40,612 bases of DNA from Clostridia bacterium (GTDB taxonomy: Bacteria; Bacillota_A; Clostridia; Oscillospirales; CAG-272). A program made the position numbers and the translations under genes. The number at the start of each line of letters is the position of its first letter. Position 1 is the stretch's first letter. The notes under the pieces are model-generated. The model had not been told where the DNA came from, ran no database searches, and saw only the letters and a program-made list of their open reading frames with translations. Below, piece by piece: positions 24,819-32,030 of the stretch. The stretch covers positions 1-40,612 of the forward strand of contig JAFTUD010000003.1 of the NCBI GenBank assembly GCA_017466455.1. The letters are read 5' to 3'.

Positions 24819-25574
24819 TTATTGAGCTGCGTTTACGATTGTAGCGAAGTCGTTTGCTTTAAGTGATGCGCCACCGATAAGACCGCCGTCTACATTTTCC
24901 TTGGAAAGAAGCTCTTGTGCGTTTCCTGCGTTCATTGATCCGCCATATTGAATGGTGATCTTTTCAGCTGCTTCCTTTGAGTAGATAGCTGCGATTGTAT
25001 CACGGATTACGCCACAGGTTTCATCAGCCTGCTCAGCAGTTGCGGTAAGACCTGTACCGATTGCCCATACAGGCTCATATGCGATGATAACATTTGCAAG
25101 CTGTTCCTCGGTAACTCCGAGAAGGTCAAGCTTTGTTTGCATTGAAACAACCTCGTTTGTAATTCCGTTTTCTCTTTCGGACTTAACCTCGCCAAGGCAA
25201 AGAATAACCTTCATGCCTGCTTCAAGCGCTGCCTTTGTTCTTGCGTTTACGGTTGCGTCGGTTTCGCCGAAATACTGTCTTCTCTCGCTATGTCCGATGA
25301 TTACATATTCAACACCACACTCGGTGAGCATTTCAGCGGAGATTTCGCCTGTATATGCGCCCTTAGGTGCGAAGTGAACATTTTCTGCTCCGATTTTGAT
25401 GTTTGAGCCCTTTGCTGCCTCTTGTGCTGCGTAGATATCTACAAATGGCACGCAAAAGATGATGTCGCAGTTGTCCTTGCCTGCAACGAGTGGCTTTGTT
25501 TCCTCAATAAGCGCCTTTGCCTGTGAGGGAGTCATATTCATTTTCCAGTTTCCTGCGATTACTTTTCTTCTCAT
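24819..25574 (-). CDS. tpiA: Triosephosphate isomerase
   Basis: This glycolytic enzyme interconverts dihydroxyacetone phosphate and glyceraldehyde 3-phosphate. The 251-aa length is standard. GNWKMN (8-13) holds the substrate-binding Asn and Lys. IIGHSERR holds the electrophilic His, and AYEPVWAIGTG holds the catalytic Glu. GGSMN and a GLIGGASL phosphate-binding loop close the barrel. The ATG at 25574 follows a GGTAGGA-type site. It lies downstream of pgk, but a terminator-like hairpin (25611-25635) sits between them, so the two may be expressed at different levels. gapA is not adjacent. Confidence 0.98.
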   Translation of the reverse strand: MRRKVIAGNWKMNMTPSQAKALIEETKPLVAGKDNCDIIFCVPFVDIYAAQEAAKGSNIKIGAENVHFAPKGAYTGEISAEMLTECGVEYVIIGHSERRQYFGETDATVNARTKAALEAGMKVILCLGEVKSERENGITNEVVSMQTKLDLLGVTEEQLANVIIAYEPVWAIGTGLTATAEQADETCGVIRDTIAAIYSKEAAEKITIQYGGSMNAGNAQELLSKENVDGGLIGGASLKANDFATIVNAAQ

Positions 25575-25610
25575 TTTTAAATCCTACCTTTATGTTAATA
25601 TTAAGCACAA

Positions 25611-25635
25611 AAAACTGACGGAGTGCGTCAGTTTT
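25611..25635 (-). terminator. Hairpin terminator between pgk and tpiA
   Basis: A perfect 10-bp stem AAAACTGACG (25611-25620) / CGTCAGTTTT (25626-25635). On the minus strand it is followed by TTTTTT. tpiA has no clear promoter of its own, so partial readthrough is likely. Confidence 0.8.
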
Positions 25636-25650
25636 CTATTTTTAGTTTAA

Positions 25651-26952
25651 TTATTTGTCCAAAAGACAAGCAATGCCGGGAAGCTCAAGTCCCTCGAGGA
25701 ATTCAAGAGATGCACCGCCACCTGTTGAGATGTGAGTCATTCTGTCAGCATAGCCGAGCTTTTCAACAGCGGCAGCAGAGTCACCGCCACCGATGATTGA
25801 GATAGCACCGCTATTTGCAACTGCTTCAGCAACTGCCTCAGTTCCTGATGCGAAGTTCTTCCACTCGCTAACGCCCATAGGACCGTTCCATACTACTGTG
25901 CCTGCGCCGTTTATTGCGTCAGCAAAGAGCTTTTGTGACTTAGGACCGATGTCAAGACCCATCCAGCCCTCGGGGAATGCGCTGGAGTCGCAGAACATTG
26001 ACTCGGTATTTTCATCGTATGCCTTACCAAGCTTGTTATCAACAGGGAGAAGAAGCTTAACGCCCTTAGCCTCTGCCTTTGCCATCATTTCCTTAGCAAG
26101 CTCAACCTTATCGTCCTCGCAAAGTGATGTGCCTACATTGTAGCCCATAGCCTTGAAGAAGGTATATGCCATACCGCCACCAACGATAAGTGTATCAACC
26201 TTTTCAAGAAGGTTGTTGATAACGCCGATCTTATCGGAAACCTTAGCACCGCCAAGGATTGCTACGAATGGACGGGCAGGATCAGCAAGAGCCTTACCCA
26301 TTACGCCGATTTCCTTTTGAATGAGGTAACCGCAAACCGCAGGGAGATAGTCAGCAACGCCTGCTGTTGTTGCGTGCGCACGGTGCGCTGTACCGAATGC
26401 GTCATTTACATAAAGATCTGCATAGCTTGCAAGCTCCTTTGCGAAATCTGCATTGTTCTTTGTTTCTCTTGCGTCAAAGCGAACATTTTCAAGAAGAACT
26501 GCCTTGCCAGCCTCAAGTGCGGCAACCTTTGCCTTTGCGTCCTCTCCTACGATGTCCTCAGCGAATACTACTGTGCCCTCGCCAAGAAGCTCGTTAAGTC
26601 TTACTGCTACGGGAGCAAGTGTGAGCTTCTTCTTATCATCAACGAGTGCCTTTTCAAGAAGCTTCTTTGTTTCTGCCTCTCTTTCAGCCTCGGGAAGCTC
26701 CTCTACCTTCTTCTTCTCCTTCTTTGTAAGTCCAAAGCCCTCGGTAAGAATGCTATGTGGCTTGCCCATGTGTGAGCAAAGAATTACCTTTGCGCCATTG
26801 TCAAGAAGGTACTTAATTGTAGGAAGCGCTCCTACGATTCTTTTGTCGGATGTGATAACGCCATCCTTAAGGGGTACATTGAAGTCGCATCTTACAAGAA
26901 CTCTCTTGCCAGCTACTTCTACATCTTCGATTGTTTTCTTGTTGTAGGTCAT
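25651..26952 (-). CDS. pgk: Phosphoglycerate kinase
   Basis: Pgk transfers phosphate from 1,3-bisphosphoglycerate to ADP in glycolysis. At 433 aa it is about 35 residues longer than typical bacterial Pgk. The excess is a charged, Lys/Glu-rich insertion at about residues 70-108 ([16 protein letters not shown]), in the loop after SHMGKP. The substrate-binding RCDFNVPL is at 21-28, the nucleotide-binding GGAKVSDK in the middle, and [10 protein letters not shown] and [13 protein letters not shown] near the end. The ATG at 26952 has AGGAG upstream and its promoter is at 26997-27025. Glycolytic pairing with tpiA is conserved in Firmicutes. Confidence 0.98.
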   Translation of the reverse strand: MTYNKKTIEDVEVAGKRVLVRCDFNVPLKDGVITSDKRIVGALPTIKYLLDNGAKVILCSHMGKPHSILTEGFGLTKKEKKKVEELPEAEREAETKKLLEKALVDDKKKLTLAPVAVRLNELLGEGTVVFAEDIVGEDAKAKVAALEAGKAVLLENVRFDARETKNNADFAKELASYADLYVNDAFGTAHRAHATTAGVADYLPAVCGYLIQKEIGVMGKALADPARPFVAILGGAKVSDKIGVINNLLEKVDTLIVGGGMAYTFFKAMGYNVGTSLCEDDKVELAKEMMAKAEAKGVKLLLPVDNKLGKAYDENTESMFCDSSAFPEGWMGLDIGPKSQKLFADAINGAGTVVWNGPMGVSEWKNFASGTEAVAEAVANSGAISIIGGGDSAAAVEKLGYADRMTHISTGGGASLEFLEGLELPGIACLLDK

Positions 26953-26996
26953 TTTTGATTTCTCCTATTTTTTTATATTATTTTTTTGCCACGAAT

Positions 26997-27025
26997 ATAT
27001 TATCACACTTTTTTTAAATATGCAA
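26997..27025 (-). promoter_or_regulatory. Promoter of pgk-tpiA
   Basis: Minus strand TTGCAT (27020-27025), a 17-bp spacer ending in TGA, TAATAT (26997-27002), about 45 bp upstream of the pgk ATG. Confidence 0.65.
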
Positions 27026-27044
27026 CTGTTTTTTAAAAATTTTT

Positions 27045-27899
27045 TTAATATTTTATTAAAGCGTACAAAATGAGCAATGCTCCAAGGGCGATTCTATACC
27101 ATCCGAACGGCTCAAAGCTATGCTTTTTAACGAATGCCATAAGGAATTTGATTACAACCATTGATACGGCGAAGGCGGTGAGTGTGCCGACGATAAGGAC
27201 AATTACCTCGGTTGAGGTCATTGAAATTCCGTCAATCAGGACTGCCTTTGCGCATTTCAGAAGCGACGCGCCGAGCATTACGGGCACGGCAAGGAAGAAG
27301 GAAAACTCCGCCGAGGCGGTCCTTGACACGCCAACGAGTGAGGCGCCGAGAATTGTTGAGCCCGAGCGAGATGTTCCCGGAACTACGGAAAGGGCTTGGA
27401 AGCAACCGATTTTTACAGCGGTTTTATAGTCAATGTCAAACACATCATCGACCTTTTTGGCTTTGCCCCTATTTGCTCTCTCTATTACGATGAAAAGCAC
27501 GCCATAGACGATAAGGGCAACGGAGATTACGATGATTTGCGCCATTCTATTATCCTCTACGAGGTATGAAACGAGCATATCTATCGGTATTCCGATAATG
27601 GCGGTGGGTATCATTGCGACAATGACCTTTAGCCAAAGTGAGTAGGTTTTTTTCTTCTCATCGGGGGTTTTCTTTTTTGAAAAGGGGTTGAGCTTATCAA
27701 AAAACAAGATAATTACCGCAAGGATTGAGCCGAACTGAATTACGACCTCAAACAGCTCCCAAAACTCACTTGACACATTAAGGGGCATAAAATCGTTTAC
27801 CACTATCATATGTCCTGTGCTTGACACGGGCAGCCATTCGGTAATTCCCTGCACTATACCGATAAGAATTGCTTTTAATATTTCAATAAAGGTTTCCAT
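27045..27899 (-). CDS. uppP: Undecaprenyl-diphosphate phosphatase (UppP/BacA family)
   Basis: This membrane phosphatase recycles undecaprenyl pyrophosphate to the monophosphate carrier for peptidoglycan synthesis and contributes to bacitracin tolerance. The 284-aa protein has eight or so hydrophobic helices. Both family signatures are present: QGITEWLPVSSTGH near the N-terminus and PGTSRSGSTI in the middle, holding the catalytic Glu, His, Ser and Arg residues. The ATG at 27899 has GAGG upstream. It is the last gene of the ABC exporter-U32-uppP operon, 10 bp after the U32 gene. Confidence 0.95.
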   Translation of the reverse strand: METFIEILKAILIGIVQGITEWLPVSSTGHMIVVNDFMPLNVSSEFWELFEVVIQFGSILAVIILFFDKLNPFSKKKTPDEKKKTYSLWLKVIVAMIPTAIIGIPIDMLVSYLVEDNRMAQIIVISVALIVYGVLFIVIERANRGKAKKVDDVFDIDYKTAVKIGCFQALSVVPGTSRSGSTILGASLVGVSRTASAEFSFFLAVPVMLGASLLKCAKAVLIDGISMTSTEVIVLIVGTLTAFAVSMVVIKFLMAFVKKHSFEPFGWYRIALGALLILYALIKY

Positions 27900-27909
27900 A
27901 TTGCCTCAT

Positions 27910-29148
27910 TTATCTTTCGCTTGAGCGCAAGATATCTCCCTTTTTAACGGGAATTGGGGATTTGATTTTGAAAAGCATTGAGGGATGCGGCGCGCTTTCA
28001 AGCAAATTGCCGTCAAGGTCACGCATTTCGGTGACGGTGAAGGGAGTGCCACATTTGCCCGGGGTGATAAGCTCTACGCCCTCGCCCACGCTGAGCTTAT
28101 TTTTTTGCATAAAGACTGCGTAGCCATCGCTATCAATATCGGCTTGCGCGACACATAGGAAGGCTTTTTCACGAAGGTAGCCCATATTTGTAACTGTTTG
28201 CGGATTTTCCATTGGGTTATCAAAATAGAAGCCTGTGGCGTAGTCCCTATGGCTTACGCTATTCAGCTCTCTTAGCCACGCCTCATTATATTTATACGCG
28301 CTTGGGTCCTTCAAATATTCATCCATTGCCATACGGTAGGTGTTCGCGCAAATGGCGGTGTAGTAGGCGCTTTTCATTCTGCCCTCTATTTTGAAGCTGT
28401 CAATTCCGCTTTCCATAAGGGCGGGAATATGCTCTATCATACACATATCCTTAGAGGACATTACGAAGGTGCCCTCCTTATATTCCTCGAGGGAAAGGGT
28501 ATCACTTAGTCGCTTTTCCTCAGCGAAGGATATGGGGGCGGCGTTTTTGTAATTCCATCTGCACGGCTGAGCGCACGCGCCACGGTTGGCATCTCTGCCT
28601 GTGTAATAGTTGGACAGAAGGCATCTACCGCTATAAGAAATACACATTGAGCCATGGATAAAGCATTCAAGCTCAAGCGATTTTGGAGTATTTGCCCTTA
28701 TTTCGTTAATTTCATCAAGCGAAAGCTCTCTTGCGAGGACTACCCTTTTTGCGCCCATTTTGTGCCATGCTGTGGCTGTAAATGCGGAAACGGTGCTTGC
28801 CTGCGTGGAAATATGGATTTCCATTTTTGGGATTAGCTCCCTTGTAAGAGTAAACACGCCAAGGTCGGATATAATCAATGCGTCAACACCGATTTTGTCA
28901 AGCGCGACAAGGTATTTTTTCAGCCTTTCATACTCGTTTGTATGGGGCATTGTATTTACTGTTACATACAGCTTTACCCCGTGGGAGTGTGCGTATTCTA
29001 CCGCCTCAGCAAGCTCATCAAGGGTGAAATTATCGGCTTGCGCCCTCATTCCGAACATATCAGAGGCAAGGTAAACCGCATTTGCTCCGTAGAGGATTGC
29101 GGACTTCATTTTTTCAAGGTTGCCCGCAGGACATAAAAGCTCTTTCAT
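27910..29148 (-). CDS. Peptidase U32 family protein (TrhP/RlhA-type RNA hydroxylation factor)
   Basis: A 412-aa U32 family protein. The family signature with conserved Cys and His, ELECFIHGSMCISYSGRC, lies at about residue 160-180, followed by a second cysteine set in GACAQPCRW. This Cys arrangement is known in TrhP and RlhA, which hydroxylate tRNA U34 or 23S rRNA using prephenate and a probable Fe-S cluster. The N-terminal LLCPAGNLEKMKSAI is also conserved. Despite the name, peptidase activity is not expected. The ATG at 29148 has only a weak AAAGAGAA site. Spacing is 18 bp to the upstream permease gene and 10 bp to uppP, so it is operonic. TrhP is the more likely subgroup by length, but this is not certain. 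Confidence 0.9.
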   Translation of the reverse strand: MKELLCPAGNLEKMKSAILYGANAVYLASDMFGMRAQADNFTLDELAEAVEYAHSHGVKLYVTVNTMPHTNEYERLKKYLVALDKIGVDALIISDLGVFTLTRELIPKMEIHISTQASTVSAFTATAWHKMGAKRVVLARELSLDEINEIRANTPKSLELECFIHGSMCISYSGRCLLSNYYTGRDANRGACAQPCRWNYKNAAPISFAEEKRLSDTLSLEEYKEGTFVMSSKDMCMIEHIPALMESGIDSFKIEGRMKSAYYTAICANTYRMAMDEYLKDPSAYKYNEAWLRELNSVSHRDYATGFYFDNPMENPQTVTNMGYLREKAFLCVAQADIDSDGYAVFMQKNKLSVGEGVELITPGKCGTPFTVTEMRDLDGNLLESAPHPSMLFKIKSPIPVKKGDILRSSER

Positions 29149-29166
29149 ATTTTCTAAATTCTCTTT

Positions 29167-30783
29167 TTAATAATGTTGAAGATTTGCAAATCGCACGCTT
29201 CCGCCCTTTGCGAAGTATTTATGAATGATAAAGCATACGAGCGCGTTCGCAAGTGTGAATATTATGCCGATTACATAGAATGGCACAGCAAGGGCTGACA
29301 GGAAAATTCCTGCAAAAAGGAAGATCATTGACCATATCATCGAGCCGAACATTGAGCCGAATACCGCAAAGCCCTGCTTTACTGCGACGGTTTCGTTTTG
29401 CCAGTCGAATTTTGGGAATTTAAGACCGAGCCAAAGACCGAAGTAGGCGGTAAACGCGACTATTGACAGTGATGCTATGACAAGGGAAATCACATCTAAT
29501 GCGCTCATTTTAAGGGCTAATGACACGATTAAGGCGCTGAGCATTGTAAGCGGAGCGCATATTATGATATGGGTTGTTACCTTTGCCATAAGAATTTGCT
29601 TTGGGTCTATTGGACAGGTTTGAAGTATCCAAAGATTTTTATCCTCAAGGGAGATTGAGGGGGTTGACACAAAGTTCATTGATGCGATGATGATAACCAC
29701 CATTGAAATCATTGTCGGGACAAGCCTTGCGACAATCGGCTCACTACCTAATTCCGCCATCAGATCGGGGGCAACTACTGCAAGCATTATCGCAAGAACG
29801 ACGGTCATAACATTTCCTATCCCTGCGTTCAGGATATATGCTGACGATGTGAAAAATCTTTTCATTTCCTTGTTTATGAGTGCGACGAATTGGCTACTTG
29901 TCTTTTCGCTTTTTGCCTTATATGCGATTTTTCTTTCGCCCCTCTTTGTTGTGATGATTTTAACAAAGCTACGGTTAAGAATGTAAATCGTTATAAGTGC
30001 GGGAATAACGGCACACAAAATGACATATAGAAGGTTTAGGAAATTGCCCTCTCCCATTGCGCTACCCATCCAGTAGAAGATATAGGAGTTTTTGAAGCCT
30101 GAGAGGTCAATTTCAGCGCTATCAAGCTCGCCCGAGCCTACAAGCGCGCCAAATGAGCCACACGCCATTATATAAACCACCATAAACAGAACTGTAAAAA
30201 GCACGGAAACGAGTGTTTTATTCCTTATTTTTGAGGAAATTATTGAAATTATCCACGCAAGAAGGACGGAGAGGGTAAGGCTAAGAAGTGGGAGCATAAT
30301 TGCAACGACAAGGGTGCAAAATGCCTGCTGGAATGTCCAACCTGCAACGAGAGTATGCACTGCGATATAAGGGAGCATTATAACCGCTTCAAGCGCGTAA
30401 TTTACGATAAGAAGCAATACTACTCTACTTATAAAGATGTATTTCGGTGGGATTGGCATTGAAAGCAGAAGGTCGTTATCCTTGCTTTCAAAAATTTGTG
30501 TTTTTGTTGTAAAGACGCTACCGAGAAGGCATAATGAGACTGAAATAAGGCTAACGAGCGTTGGGGCGAACCATGTATCGCCTGTTTCAAGCGCGAGAAG
30601 CTCCATTCCGAAGCACATTGCGCCTATTGCAAACATCATATATACCACAAGAAACGCAAAAAGTATGATAAGAAGAATACTAAGCGCCTTGGAGCGTGGC
30701 TTTTTATTGGATTTTTTAGTGCCTGTGTTTGAAATAGAGGCAAAAAAGGCACTAATCTTTGATTTTACAAGAATTTTAAGCAT
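29167..30783 (-). CDS. ABC-2 type transporter permease, large
   Basis: A 538-aa integral membrane protein with about twelve hydrophobic helices, starting with a basic cytoplasmic segment and then ALSILLIILFAFLVVYMMF. It is the partner of the ATPase encoded just upstream. The layout resembles the putative ABC-exporter permeases of Firmicutes. The start is the ATG at 30783: GGAGG is 5 nt upstream, and the ATPase stop codon lies in an 8-bp overlap (ATGCTTAA), so the two proteins should be translationally coupled. The longer reading from 30825 has no ribosome binding site. No substrate-binding protein is present, so export rather than import is expected; the substrate is unknown. Confidence 0.87.
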   Translation of the reverse strand: MLKILVKSKISAFFASISNTGTKKSNKKPRSKALSILLIILFAFLVVYMMFAIGAMCFGMELLALETGDTWFAPTLVSLISVSLCLLGSVFTTKTQIFESKDNDLLLSMPIPPKYIFISRVVLLLIVNYALEAVIMLPYIAVHTLVAGWTFQQAFCTLVVAIMLPLLSLTLSVLLAWIISIISSKIRNKTLVSVLFTVLFMVVYIMACGSFGALVGSGELDSAEIDLSGFKNSYIFYWMGSAMGEGNFLNLLYVILCAVIPALITIYILNRSFVKIITTKRGERKIAYKAKSEKTSSQFVALINKEMKRFFTSSAYILNAGIGNVMTVVLAIMLAVVAPDLMAELGSEPIVARLVPTMISMVVIIIASMNFVSTPSISLEDKNLWILQTCPIDPKQILMAKVTTHIIICAPLTMLSALIVSLALKMSALDVISLVIASLSIVAFTAYFGLWLGLKFPKFDWQNETVAVKQGFAVFGSMFGSMIWSMIFLFAGIFLSALAVPFYVIGIIFTLANALVCFIIHKYFAKGGSVRFANLQHY

Positions 30784-31489
30784 CTTCGCCCTCCAACTCA
30801 AGGAATACGCTTTCAAGGCTTTCATCGCCCTTTACCTCGTCCATCGAACCGCTTCTTACAAGCGCTCCGCCCTTAATAATTGCGATTTTATCACAAATCT
30901 TTTCGGCTACATCAAGGACATGGGTTGAAAAGAAGATTGCGCCACCGTTTTCGCAAATGCGTTTCATTTCCTCTTTGAGAAGGAATGATGCTTTTGGGTC
31001 AAGACCCACAAACGGCTCATCCATTATAAGAAGCTTGGGGTCATGAATGAGTGCGGAGATGATGGCAATCTTTTGCTTCATTCCGTGGGAGTATGATGAA
31101 ATAGGCTGTGCGAGGCTTTCGGTGATTTCAAGCATATCGCCGTATTTCTTTACTCTTTCCTCTCTATCTTCTTTTGACACGCCATAGATGTCAGCGATGA
31201 ATTTGAGGTATTTTATTCCACTCATAAACTCGTAGAGGTCGGGGTTATCGGGGATATAGGCAATTTGCTTTTTGCACTCAATCGGGCTTTCCTTGATTGA
31301 TTTGCCGTTTATATAAATTTCTCCCTCATCAAAGTCAAGAAGCCCCACGCAGGATTTTATTGTTGTGGTTTTACCCGCGCCATTGTGTCCGATGAAGGCG
31401 TACATTTCTCCTGCCTTGATATGTAGGCTAAGGTTGTCAACCGCCTTTTTCTCGCCGTATTTTTTTGTCAGATTTTCAATTTTAAGCAT
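30776..31489 (-). CDS. ABC transporter ATP-binding protein
   Basis: A 237-aa ATPase subunit. Walker A GHNGAGKT is at about residues 38-45. The signature loop reads YSHGMKQK, the SHGM variant common in ABC-2 exporters, followed by Walker B LLIMDEPF and the H-loop STHVLDVAE. The start is the ATG at 31489 with AAGGAG 6 nt upstream; the in-frame reading from 31534 overlaps the promoter region. It is the first gene of the operon with the permease, U32 protein and uppP. A promoter at 31568-31596 with a perfect dyad overlapping it strongly suggests regulation by a dimeric repressor. It probably drives export. Confidence 0.93.
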   Translation of the reverse strand: MLKIENLTKKYGEKKAVDNLSLHIKAGEMYAFIGHNGAGKTTTIKSCVGLLDFDEGEIYINGKSIKESPIECKKQIAYIPDNPDLYEFMSGIKYLKFIADIYGVSKEDREERVKKYGDMLEITESLAQPISSYSHGMKQKIAIISALIHDPKLLIMDEPFVGLDPKASFLLKEEMKRICENGGAIFFSTHVLDVAEKICDKIAIIKGGALVRSGSMDEVKGDESLESVFLELEGEDA

Positions 31490-31555
31490 TATATTCTCCT
31501 TTTTAAAAGTATTTGTTTTTTCGGTTTTCTTCATTATATTAAATAAATTAAAATA

Positions 31556-31593
31556 ACATACATATATATTTTAGCACAAATATATATGTATGT
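31556..31593. promoter_or_regulatory. Perfect 16-bp inverted repeat, candidate operator of the ABC exporter operon
   Basis: Arms ACATACATATATATTT (31556-31571) and its exact complement (31578-31593) flank TAGCAC. The dyad covers the -10 box, the spacer and most of the -35 box of the ABC operon promoter. No regulator gene is nearby. Confidence 0.65.
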
Positions 31594-31596
31594 CAA
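31568..31596 (-). promoter_or_regulatory. Promoter of the ABC exporter-U32-uppP operon
   Basis: Minus strand TTGACA (31591-31596), a 17-bp spacer ending in ATTTGTGC, TAAAAT (31568-31573), about 80 bp upstream of the ATPase start. Confidence 0.75.
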
Positions 31597-31607
31597 GAAA
31601 AACAAAA

Positions 31608-31629
31608 GCTTCATCCGTTTGGATGAAGC
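31608..31629 (-). terminator. Terminator of the 59-aa peptide gene
   Basis: A 9-bp stem GCTTCATCC-GTTT-GGATGAAGC followed on the minus strand by TTTTGTTTTTC, 14 bp after the stop codon of the peptide gene. Confidence 0.85.
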
Positions 31630-31642
31630 CGTAGCTTGCTTA

Positions 31643-31822
31643 TTAGCCGAAGAAGTCCGCCTCGATATCGATTGACGGTGTGCCACCCTCAGTTGAGATT
31701 TCAACCTTTGACTGTTGCTCAGTTGAAAGATTATCCCAGTTCAAAATATTGCCAAAGGACAATGTGATAACATCCTCAGTCTGTATTTCGTTTATTTCAA
31801 TTTCAGGTCTAATATATTTCAT
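31643..31822 (-). CDS. 59-residue acidic peptide of unknown function
   Basis: A 59-codon gene with its own promoter (31902-31930), a GGAGGA ribosome binding site 6 nt before the ATG at 31822, and its own terminator (31608-31629), which makes it very likely real despite its size. The product starts MKYIRPEIEINEIQTEDVIT and ends IDIEADFFG. It is acidic, soluble and lacks a signal peptide or cysteines. Small proteins with a similar MKY.KPEIE...EDVI start are, to my recollection, common and unassigned in gut Clostridia. It sits just upstream of the ABC exporter operon on the same strand, so it could be a processed or exported peptide, but no maturation enzyme is adjacent. Function unknown. Confidence 0.8.
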   Translation of the reverse strand: MKYIRPEIEINEIQTEDVITLSFGNILNWDNLSTEQQSKVEISTEGGTPSIDIEADFFG

Positions 31823-31901
31823 TTTGAATTGTCCTCCACAGAAAATTTATCAGAAAAAGTCTTTATATGGCACAATACGCCCATAATTTCTTTACATAGT
31901 A

Positions 31902-31930
31902 AGTATACCACAATCCATTTTATTTGTCAA
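31902..31930 (-). promoter_or_regulatory. Promoter of the 59-aa peptide gene
   Basis: Minus strand TTGACA (31925-31930), a 17-bp spacer ending in TGG (extended -10), TATACT (31902-31907). The leader is about 75 nt. A near-consensus, probably strong promoter. Confidence 0.8.
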
Positions 31931-31990
31931 CATTTTTTTAAAAGTTTTTTGAAAATATTAAATATTATTTATTTTATATAGGAAAAGCAT

Positions 31991-32022
31991 AAAAAATCCT
32001 CCGATTGCTCGGAGGATTTTTT
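31991..32022 (-). terminator. Terminator of the PFOR gene
   Basis: A 13-bp stem AAAAAATCCTCCG (31991-32003) / CGGAGGATTTTTT (32010-32022), 9 bp after the stop codon. Confidence 0.92.
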
Positions 32023-32030
32023 GTTGTTTA

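Noticed and set aside
31453..31534. Longer ABC ATPase start (MKKTEKTN...)
   Set aside because: The ATG at 31489 has AAGGAG at 6 nt; the upstream start has none.
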